Assembly: GCA_023101725.1 (NCBI GenBank)
Contig: JALJCO010013654.1
Location: forward strand, 1,612,001-1,676,000
Reading direction: 5' to 3'
DNA length: 64,000 nucleotides
From: Atherinomorus stipes
Taxonomy: Eukaryota > Chordata > Actinopteri > Atheriniformes > Atherinidae
In this document: piece after piece, positions 24,599-35,700 of the stretch
Layout of the letters: every line of letters begins with the position of its first letter
How positions within the stretch are numbered: the stretch's first letter is position 1
Made by a program: the position numbers and the translations under genes
Notes under the pieces: generated by a model
What the model saw: only the letters and a program-made list of their open reading frames with translations
The model's database searches: none
What the model was told of the DNA's origin: nothing

Positions 24599-25690
24599 TT
24601 CCCAGTGGAAAAATATGTTTTCCTGTCTTCTGTACTTTCCAGTGCAAAGATTATGCCATACTTAGTGGTCCCATGAGGGTCCCACCTTTAAGATTTGCTG
24701 TTCTGCCAGGACGAGAAATGTTGCAGTGCATTCCGCTTCAGCACAACCACCATTTGCACCTTTGTTAAAGTGCCATTATTGCATTCTCTGTATTGCAGAC
24801 AAAATGGTAAATGTGATTCCAGTGGCCAAAATGAAAATTACATTATTCACCCACCAAAATGAATATTGATATATTATGCAAATTAAGTTATGATTGATGA
24901 TGTATGACCGATATCTTATGGGTTTGTAAAAACTAATTTCTCCACCAGTTAGTAGTAGGTAATGACATTAGCATCTACGCTGGTGATCTTGTGCTAAGGC
25001 TAATTCATTGAAAAAGAAGTTCTGGACTGGTCTAATGCTAGACTTTCTCAGCGAATAAACTGGGATTTGTTTGTAAGGATTAACTGATGGCCCACAATCA
25101 ATCAAGTGGCTTGCACCTTCTTCCAATCCAACTTGCACGTAAATAAACAACTGTTTGGGGGAAAGTGTGAACGTAAAATTGTTAGTGTCGAAAACATGTG
25201 AATCAACTGTTGCCAGCAGGTATAAGTAAGCATAAAAGTCCAATCGCAGTTGGTTTAAATCACCATGTGCCTGTAGCTAGCCATGTGAGTTTTGGGAAAT
25301 GTTAAACTCATAGAAAAAATTCTATACTTTGTGGCATGCTAGCCTCCCAATAGGAACTAAACCTTAAAATCTCTTAACAAAATTGTGGTTCAATGTAATT
25401 GGCTTAAAAAAGTTGCATGATATGACATCAGACCACAAGGACCACCCATTTAGCTCATTTTCTCGACAGCTCATTGGTTAAGCTGAGTCATGTACCACGT
25501 GACTATCAGTAGGGTTCGATGTAGCCACGCCCCCTACCTAGCTATTTGTTATAGAATAAAAAAAATCTACATAACAAGCCAGATATTACATTAAATTCAG
25601 AAAGTGACCTATAAAACACATCACGCAGACAGTCAAGAACTGTGCTGGCAATTATAGTAAGAGAATAAAAAAGTTATACAGTTTATGGGA
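21900..25690. other. Intergenic DNA between azin1 and the ADNP2-type gene
   Basis: No protein-like frame is seen. A segment agagtttat(a/t)gatttatcagca occurs twice, at 22914-22935 and 23367-23388, as a direct repeat about 450 bp apart around a GC-richer block. That could be a degraded insertion. A-runs occur at 24180-24198 and 24563-24594. The stretch around 22090-22150 (ggccctggtgcaaat...) is repeat-like but could not be classified. Confidence 0.5.
22938..22977. repeat. (AAT)n-(ATT)n imperfect palindromic microsatellite
   Basis: A run of aataataat turns into attattatt, so it could fold into a hairpin. It sits next to the left copy of the 450-bp-spaced direct repeat. Confidence 0.85.
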
Positions 25691-25699
25691 AGAGAGGTC

Positions 25700-26043
25700 T
25701 CTCATTGGTCAGTTTGTGCAGTATGCAAATGACTCTTCTACGTCAGATCCTGAAGTTCAGCGCCATTTTTTCCCTCAATAGGGGAAGAAAGGGACAAAAG
25801 CTGGACCAAAATAACTTATCTCCGGAGTCCGCTCGTCATTATCACCGTTCATATTTAACTTCAGTCTTCATACGACGGCGTGTGTAGGCGGGGGATGCTG
25901 CTCCGGTGAGTGTCTGTGCTCAGCACTGGTAGCAGACGCAGCACATCGACACAGTTGCGGGCCGGTGGGAGTAGGGAACCATTGCCCGACTGGAGGGTGG
26001 CACAGCGACAACTAACGTTAATCTACGCTGAAAACTGAACGAG
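25700..26043 (+). promoter_or_regulatory. adnp2: Promoter and 5' non-coding exon of the ADNP2-type gene
   Basis: An octamer atgcaaat (25723-25730), an inverted CCAAT (cattggtc, about 25703) and a CRE-like tacgtcag (about 25739) precede a GC-richer leader. That leader ends with a strong donor, gag followed by gtaaga, at 26044. The next exon begins at 26768 (acceptor ttttaag), 13 nt before the ATG. Transcription start is estimated at about 25750-25850. Confidence 0.6.
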
Positions 26044-26780
26044 GTAAGATATACGGGAGGAGGTTGAGCGCATTCTGGAGCAGGAAGATGCGCTGTGACC
26101 GGCTAGATGACCCCGCATGTTGCTGTCACCATGCCACCAGCGTTTTTTTTTCTTTTCTTCTTCTTTTTCTTCACTGACTAGTGTGGCCCTGAGATACTCT
26201 TAAATGCTAGCATGGATTGCAGTGTGTTGAAGGGACTGATTATAAGCAGATGGTATATGTCCCATTCTTTTGAAAAGATGAATATAACAGACTGAATGGT
26301 TGATATGCACCTCATTACGAAAGTTGCTGTTGTATGAATTGTATTTATTTGTATTGCGGCAGTACTATGTAGATATACATGCTCTGCAATGGTGTAATGC
26401 TCAAAGTATTGTTAAATCAGTATACATGTGCCACAGTTGTTGGTATGTGTGTGCACTTTTTTTTTTTTTTTTAAGATATACTTTATTAATCCCAATTAGA
26501 GTGCCAATCAGGAAATTCATTAACTCCATTATTATTCCTAACATATCCATTTATAAGTATAGCATAAGTGGTGGTGGTGTATATAATAACTATTCTTGTT
26601 TAGCTTAGTGAGTTGTTATATTTTTTTCTGTTGAATATTGATTAAGCTCATCTAAACAGACCTAAGCCATTGTGTTAGATTATATGTGCTCCCCCCAATT
26701 CTGCTGCAGAAGTTAGTGGTATTAAATTCTGTCTTCTTCTTTTTTTTTTTTTTTTTTTTTTTTTAAGGATTGCTGGAATC

Positions 26781-29700
26781 ATGTATCAGCTCCCAGTTGG
26801 AAATATTGAGAAGATCCGAAAAGCACGTAAAGCAGTGAAAAACATTTTAAGTGAGATCGGTCTAGAAGATTGCCAGAACCTGCTGCAGGTATGTTTTTTA
26901 ATCCTGGAAAATGATCTGTGCTTCCAAGTTCTGGTTTTTAATTTTAACCCCTAACACCCCCACCCCCCTAATCTAAGTTGTGGAAACTTTTAAGTGTTGT
27001 TTTGGCTTTGGGCAATTAATATAAGTTTAAAATAAAAGAATGGGCTTTATGCACTCCTTCCTGAACTTAAGGTAGCTACTGTATTTTGTTTCATGTCTGT
27101 CATTACAGGTGTCAGTGATAAATCCAGGTGTGTTGTCGGGGTTACTGACGTTGGGCACAGCTGGATTAATCCGTTCGTCCAGTAATGAAAGATAGGAAAC
27201 ATAGGAGCTACCTTAAGTTCAGGAAGTAGTGGAGTTGTGCATAGAACCCATAAGTTGTCTCCCCTAGATTTGATCAGTTTCATATATGAACACATGACAG
27301 GGTCTCTTGACATCCTTCTCTGGAAAGAGATGTTTGCCCCAAACTTGTAAAGAAGGTAGTTCGTTTAAATATCTTAACGGATGTTATGTTTCTCAAAAGG
27401 TCTGCTGCTGATGTATGTAACAGGAACTATACACGTGCATTTTGATAATAAGAGTAAAGATGAGCAATATTTGTTGCCTCTAGCATAATGCATAGTCATA
27501 GTTATGCGAGGTGTCAAAGGTTTTGGCTGTCTATTGTATTTATCTTGGGTTTTTTTTTTCCCCTACAAAATTTAAAGCCAGGTCTTCTAAACTTAAAGGA
27601 GTGACGACATAGCAGTAAAAACTAGTTCACATTGTTGGCATTGCTGCATATGTCAAATCTCCAAAGAAAAAAATGGCATTTTTTACTGCGGGGTAATGTT
27701 TTAAAACGCCAGACCTCACTTCCTCAGTAAAACATTTGGGTCCGGTTATGATGTGGAGCTTTACCCGAGACCAAAGTGACTTCATTTTGATTGGCTACAA
27801 CTTATTTGGCTATAACCTTATTTAGAGAAAGTAGGTCAAGCTGCCTTAGCAGTCGGAGTTTGCTGAAGGCTAACTGCTAACAACATGGGCACTTCAGACA
27901 GTGAGCTATGTTTATCAGACAAGACAGCATTCAGAAAATAAATAAACTTACAGGTAATGATAAGGTTGTTGCCGCCTCCCTCAGTGTTGCTGCAGAAGTT
28001 TTCTTTAAATCCATTTGTTTGTTAACCCAGACCTGGCTGGGTGAACAATCACCTCCCACTCGCAGTTGAATTAGACAGGGAGGGGAGGGGGAGCGAAGTG
28101 GACGGTGCATAGACCGTTAGGAGAGAGAAGGGGGGGGGGGGGGGGTTGTTTACTTGATAGTGTGCTCTAATTGGAGCAAATGAATTATGTGGAATGATAG
28201 AACTACGTAGAATGATAAGATGCTGTCTGATTCAACCGTTTCTGAACAGAGAGACAAAGTTGACTGACTTGAACAGGAACTTTGATACTCACTCTGGACA
28301 TTCACATGGCCTCATCAGTGCACAACAGATCATATTATACCCCCAAACCCTAGAAAAGTTAAATTTGATGTCATGGCACCTTTAAAAGAACTCAAAGGTG
28401 ATGTGTGCTATGTCACTGTCACTCCTACAGTTGCTAAAGGTGCATGAGAGTGACTGACAGACTCCATTTGCACTGCAGGCAAAGGTGAAATGTAGGGATG
28501 CACCGAAAATTCGGCCACCAAAAGTTTTCGGCCAAAAATGACCCAAAAGTGCATTTTCGGTTTTCGGCCGAAAGACATAAATCACCAAAACAACACGGCC
28601 GAACTTGTGATGATGCAACAAACAGCGCATCCAGCACGCAACCTATGAACTTAATGTTTTTATGTGAAAATATATTTAATTTCACTGTCTTTCAGCAGCC
28701 AGTCAGTTATAAGCCTGTATATTATTATTTGTTGTAATAGTCCTACAGAAAAAAAATGTAAAAGGCATTATGGAATGTACACGAGTGGAGTCAAACTAAA
28801 TATTTTATTTTGAATTTTAATCTATAGTGTACATTCTGTAATGTCAGGGGTAAATAAATATTTTGATACTTTTGTACTTGATAGTTGCAATGATTGATTT
28901 TAGTGAAGTTAGTACACATCGTAGCTAAAAGTGCTACAGTTCTAATAATTGACATTTTTTTCGGTGTTCGGTTTTCGGCCTTGGTTTGTTCATTTTTTGT
29001 TTTCGGTTTCGGTCAAGTATTTTCATTTCGGTGCATCCCTAGTGACATGAAACTGATTTTTGTCCCGATCTAGATGGGTGTTTACATTACTAGAAAATCC
29101 GGCCTCATTGTGGCACCAAGCTGGCCACAATGTGACTGCCATGCACAGTTTGAGTAAGTTGTGTGATGTCGTGACAGGCATGTTGATGACGTTCAGGTGG
29201 CAAAAAGATAAACAGAGGGGGCTAACTGCTACCGGCTCGGCTGATACAGTTAGCATCTGGCCTTAAAAATAAATTTGTGCTGTGTCTGTGGATATTCTGA
29301 TCGACATTCCAAGGATGGGATTTAATTTCATAGCAACGGCTTCTCTCCCTGTGCACAAAAATGTACGCCCCCAAAGCTGACATCAAAGTATACATATCCG
29401 ATACTGGGCGCATGGCTGTTTAGACTGCCTTTGAAAAGATCGGATATAGACTGGATTTGGACTACTGCCTGATGTGGCCCAAATCTGATGTGGAAAGATC
29501 AGAGTTGAATGGTTTGGTTTGGAGAAAGGATCGACCAATATGGTTTTTTCTTGGCCGATACCGATTATTAGTGATCATGGAGACCAATAACCGATATTAG
29601 GAGCCGATATTCATTTACAGTAAAAATTTAAAAACTGTCGTAAAAATGTTAGATTTTCTAATGCTTGGGATCATGACATGTTTTATCTCACTCTGCCAAT

Positions 29701-32700
29701 CTACAACTTCTCATATAGTTTTTACACACATTTCTTTTTTTTTTTATCATAGAACTGTGATACCAGCAGAACCTGGACTACTGAGCCAGGTTTTCTCTTA
29801 TTGAGGTAACTTCAGGGTAACTCTGGGTTTTCCATCCTACCATGCTGGTTCACTTATCAGTGTAAATTACCATGGTAACTGATGTGCGCCTAACCTGTTC
29901 CACAGGAGGTTAGTTCTGGATCAGAGATCAGTCACCACCTCCTGACCAATCAGATCTCTTGGAAAATGTCCTGCCCATTCGTAAAACATCCTGTAGGTGT
30001 TAGTGTGTGGTCCTAATAGGAGCCCTTAAAGAAAGTGTTGATAGATGCTACTTTTGATACCCTGATGACATCCTACACGGATAGATTTTCATCAGATGCT
30101 CAGATTTTTAACTGATGGAGACACATGTTGCAGATGTAATGCTTAAAAGTATAATTTTGTCATTTATTTTTGACTTGTTCCAAGTATCTTTAGCTTCACT
30201 AGAGATGCATCTGAAATGATGAGCTCAATAATGGTAGTAACGGTTACACATGACAAAACTGCAGAAACATGAATTTATGGAAACTACTCCGTCATCATGG
30301 AAGAGAGTTATTATTATTACTAATATTATTTATTATTATTATTCCAACATGAAACGTGCTCTCATGAGCAATGAGCTCCATGTTAAATGTACAGCAGACG
30401 GAGGAAGTTCTGTCCCAAACATCTGCGCTGTAATAAAGTCAGATTGCATCATCAGTCATTTCCGTTTATGTCTCTGATTCATTAAAATGTAAACGCAAAC
30501 TTGTGCATTAACAGAGTCAGCAGTACACACGGCGCACACACACTTTTTACAAGACTTTCGGTGTCTTGATAAACAAGCGGTCTCGTGGTGAAACCAATAG
30601 AAGCTAATCGCTAACTAGCATGCTTTCACTACTGCTGGTGTCTAGGCTTTTCTAGAACCTCGTGGTTGCAGGACTGTGGTGTTTCGTACAGCTGCTGTCA
30701 GATCCGCTTTCTTCGCCTTCACGTTAGCAGGACGCTGCAGCTTCTCTGTTAAAGACACACACGTTTTTGCTTAAATTGTGTTGCTCGTTTGATGCACACC
30801 AACATTTTTGCGATTTTGAGCTGTAGTGCCAGAGGCGTCCCGGGGCTAGAAACAGCACTATGTAAGATTCCCATCCGGACGCGACCGTGACGTTGCAGCC
30901 GACTTTGGCTGCAGCACCGGTCCTCTAGCCGGATGTACAGGGATAACATGCGGGTGTTTTGAATGCGATATGTCGTTGGTGCGAGGAATACGGAGGAAGA
31001 GAGGAAAAGAAAAGAGGAAGGGACAGAGAAGAGTAAGATAAGACTGTTTTTCTGGTGGAGTGAGCTTAAGTACAGGTACGAACAAGATGGATGTAGTTTG
31101 CTGCCGATAGGGGGCGCGTCATTAGAAAACTGCTGAAAGTTCCGTTGTGTGTCTTTAACTTGTCACGCTGTTTCCTCCACACACGTAGCGGGTGAGTGTG
31201 TCGAGCATGCCGCACCCACAGCCCCATCTGATTGGTTCTAACAGTGGAAGTAACAGCTGATAACTGTTTGTTTTAACCAATCAGATGCTGTTATGGGAGG
31301 AGCTTTACTCAGTAGAGCAAAGTAATGAAGCCAAACCGTGAGTGAAACAGCAAGTTGGATCATACTTAAGTGTGGGCTGCCACTGTAGGTTTACAAGTGT
31401 TATTACTGGTAATATACCTTTTGATTGTCAAAACTAATTATCGGTAAAAATGTTAAATACCAGCCCAGCCGGTAATTGGTCGATCCCTAGTTTGGAGTGT
31501 GAACACTGGCAAGAAAATATCCGATCTGTGTCAGTTGAGAGCAAAAATATCAGATTTGGGCCCACCTTGACAGACTGATGTTGTAAATCAGTGGAAGAAG
31601 CTTCAACAGTGATGACAATGTGACAGTTGAAGGTTCTGTCATCATGTCTCTGGCTACTTGGTCATAGGACATTTTTGGTGAATGCTCAGCGCACGCGACT
31701 CACCCGGAGACTGCGGTTTAAACCTACCTGCCCAGCCCTCCTTGCCTTATGCTACACCTAGTAACAGAATTATTAGGCTGCTAATAGACCTAAAACACCA
31801 ATTATTTAAAGAACAAATGAATATTGTGTAAAAATCATACGTTCAGCACCGCCTTACTGTCAGGATGGTATGATCTTTGCTTGGTAACCACATGTTGCGA
31901 CTATTCGACTTAGAGACTGGCAGTCGAAGTACAGTCCTGGAAACGAATCATCGAATTGTCGACTATTTGGGGACACCCCCTATTATTATTATTATTGTTG
32001 TTGTTGTTATTCTTATTTTTAATGGCTGTGTAAATGTAGCCTGGTACACCAGCCTGACTAACGCCATGTATGAGATACACGGCAAGTCAGTCTGGGTTCC
32101 CTCCACTGGAGACTGATTTCCAATGCGAGACGAGAGGTGGGACTAACAGGAAGACAGTGAACCGGAGAGAACCAATCAGAGGTGACTGTAGCTGGCGTAG
32201 CTCGGCACTCTGTTGCTATGTTGCTATGGCGACGCTGTAAGTCAGCGTTTACGCGTTGTTTTTCCCTCTCTATTTAATGTAGTTTTCTTGTGTATGTTAA
32301 CATAGAATGTTTGGTTTTATTATTATAAATACTCTGTAACATGTCAGCATTGTTTATTGCTGAACTACTTATATGAGAAAGTGTTTGTGTCGCACGTCAT
32401 GTGACTATGACCCGGAAGCTGTCAGTTATGCACCATAACAGAGCAGAAACAGCGGTGGAGACGCCAGAGGAGTTTTACGTTCTGTTAATAATTCTACTGC
32501 TGCGCTGTGATTGGTCCGGTCAACTTTTTTACCGGAGTGGAAATCACTTCCCAATGGAGGGAACCCAGACTGACTTGCCGTGTATCTCATACATGGCGTT
32601 AGTCAGGCTGGTGTACCAGGCTAGTGTAAATGGGGCCATAGTTCATTTTTTTATTTATTTTTTTGTTATACTTGTATGATCCCAGAGGGGAAATTAGGGC

Positions 32701-35700
32701 TCTGCATTTTACCCATCTCTGTACTGTGAGTATCAGAGAGCAGTGGGCTGCTACTCAAAGCGCCTGGGGAGCAGTTGGTGGGGGGTTAAGGACCTTGCCC
32801 AGGGGTCCACAGTGGTCCACCCAGGGGTCGTGTCGGGGAATCGAACCCGGGTCCTCTGCGCCCAAGCTACCACTGGGCTATCCACTCCCCAAAGTTACCA
32901 CTCAGATAAAGTATCAAAGTAAAACAGGGCATTGACTATTGAAATATAAAACAGAGATGACCTGTCTGAAAGATAAAAATGAAGATTTTAACCATAAATA
33001 GTGGGTACATAATGTGTTCAGACCCATTTAAACTTCACACAATTTGTTTAATTGCAGCCATTTGCCAAAGTTAATTTTATTTCCAGTGATGGGAATAATG
33101 GCGTTAGAATAAACGGCGTTACTAAGGGCACTGCTTTTTCAGTAACAGGGTAATCTAATTACTAACTAATTACTATGTCCATTGTGACTACGCCGTTACC
33201 GTTACTGGCCGTCACTTTTACCGTCACTTTTACCGTCACTCTTGTTATATCTGATTCATTTTTATTCTGGTGAAAAGAAGTTTCACATTTATTGGGACTA
33301 TATTATTTGTGCTGCTGCTCCAGCGGAGAGGAGGCGGAGTGATACGGTTTAACCTGGAGAGCGGCTCCATGTCTGGCTGGGTGCATGTTGAGCCCTGAGC
33401 CTCTGCGGACAGGGCATGCGGTGGTCGTTGATAGCTCCCATGATAGCTCAGTTTGGCTGGAAGGCCGGGAACTTTAGGAACCTTAAATGCTGCAAAAATT
33501 CTTTTTTAACTTTGTCCAGAGCTGTGCCTTGCAACAATTCTGTCTGAGCTTCTTTGGCAGTTCCTTCGACCTCATGATTCTCATTTTCTTTGACATGCAC
33601 TGTGAGCTGTAAGGTCTTATTTAGACAGGTGTGTGTGTGTGTGCCTTTCCAAATCAAGTCCAATCAGTTTAGTTAAACACAGCAGGACTCCAGTGAAGGA
33701 GTAGAACCATCTCAAGGGGGATCAGAAAAAATGGACAGCCTGTGAGTTAAATATAAGTGTTACTGAAAAGGGTCTAAATACTTTTGACCATGTAATATTT
33801 CAGTTTTTCTTTTTTTAATAAATGTTCAATTTTCACATTTCTGTTTTTTATTCTGTCAAGGTGGGGTGCTGAGTGTACATTAATGAGAAATAAATTGAAC
33901 TTTTTTGATTCTGGCAAATGGCTGCAATGAAACAAAGTGTGAAAAGTTTAAAGGGTCTGAATACTTTCCGGACCCACTGTCCATCCAGTTGGACCCAAAT
34001 AGACCTCGTTAAATTGAGGTGGACACACCTGTAAGCATGGCTAGTTATAATGTTACCTTTTTGTTTTTCTTATTTCTCAAGTGTAAATATAAGATTTTGT
34101 GTAAATTTTGACTATATAAAATATAAATTTGACTAACGGCTTAATGAAAAACTTGCATAATATGTTTTTAGGAGCTCGAAAGAATCTAACATTTGTTTTT
34201 AGTTTGCAGGAGAAAAAAATTGTATTAAACTGGTTAATTTGGTCTGAATTATTCTTGTTTGCTCTGCATGTTATATACATTGTATGGACGGAGGCTACAT
34301 TATATCATACAACAAAATGGCAGTCACTTTTTATTTTCACATGTGTTTTTGCTTAGGAATGTGAGGTGGCATACCACATACAGCTGTGTGAAAGTTTTTG
34401 CCCCCTTCCTAATTTCTTACTTTTTTGCATGTTAGTCACATTTAAATGTTTCCGATCATCAAACAAATTTAGATGTGAGACAAAGATAACACAAGTAAAC
34501 AGGAAATGCAGTTATTTTTAAGGGGGAAAAAAATCCAAACTTAAAAGGCCCTGTGTGAAAAAGTGATTGCTCCCTAAACCTAATAACTGGTTGGGCCACC
34601 CTTAGCAGCAACAACTGCAATCAAGCGTTTGTGATAACTGGCAGTGAGTCTCCTACAGCACTGTGGAGGAATTTTGTTCCACTCATCGTTGCAGAATTGT
34701 TGTAATTCAGCCACATTGGAGGGTTTTCTGGCATGAACCGCCTTTTTAAGGTCATGCCACAGCATCTCTATTGGATTTAGGTCAGGACTTTGACTAGGCC
34801 ACTCCAAAGTCTTCATTTTGTTTCTCTTAAGCCATTCAGAGATGGACTTCTGGTGTGTTTTGGATCATTGTCCTGCCGCACATTCCAAGTCCGCTTCAGC
34901 TTGAGGTCATGGACAGATGGCCGGACATTCTCCTTCAGGATTTTTTGGTAGACAGCAGATTTCATGGTTCCATTTACCACAGCAAGTCTTCCAGGTCCTG
35001 AAGCAGCAAAACAGCCCCAGACCATCACACTAAAACCACCATATTTTACTGTTGCTATGATGTTCCTTTTCTGAAATGCTGTGTTACTTTTACGCTAGAC
35101 GTAATGGGACCTACACCTTCCAAAAAGTTCAACTTTTGTCTTGTCAGTCCACAGAGTATTTTCCCAAAAGTCTTTGGGATCATCAAGATGCTTTCTGGCT
35201 AAACTGAGACGAGCCTTTATGTTCTTTTTGCTCAGCAGTGGTTTTGTTCTTGAAACTCTGCCATGCGGGCCATTTTTGCCCAGTCTCTTTCTTATGGTGG
35301 AGTCATGAACACTGACCTTAAAGGAATGGTTCACCCACAGAACGATTTAACTTTATTTTCCACTTACCTTCATGGTGACCAAGACTCTGGAACACTTTTT
35401 TAATATTTCAAATGCAGCTGGCGATCAGGACGGCTTCTCGTTTTCCCCCAACTTTCATATAATGGAGGTCGATTGAGCCCGAGCCAACAAGGTCCTTAGA
35501 AGTCCACAAAAACTTGTCAATATTCCTCCATACTGCTCCATACCTGTGCATCCACGAAACTACGGAAGCCTCGGCGTTCAGAGCCAACGCTGCCGATAAT
35601 ACAAGTGTAGAAGAAGAAATTCACTGTTTACATTGTGTTAAGAGCAACAGAGCTGCAGACGAACCGGGACAAACACAAGAGAAATTGGATATTGATTTAA

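Noticed and set aside
32820..32883. Functional tRNA gene on the minus strand
   Set aside because: A- and B-box-like motifs are present, but the cloverleaf stems do not close and it continues into a SINE body.
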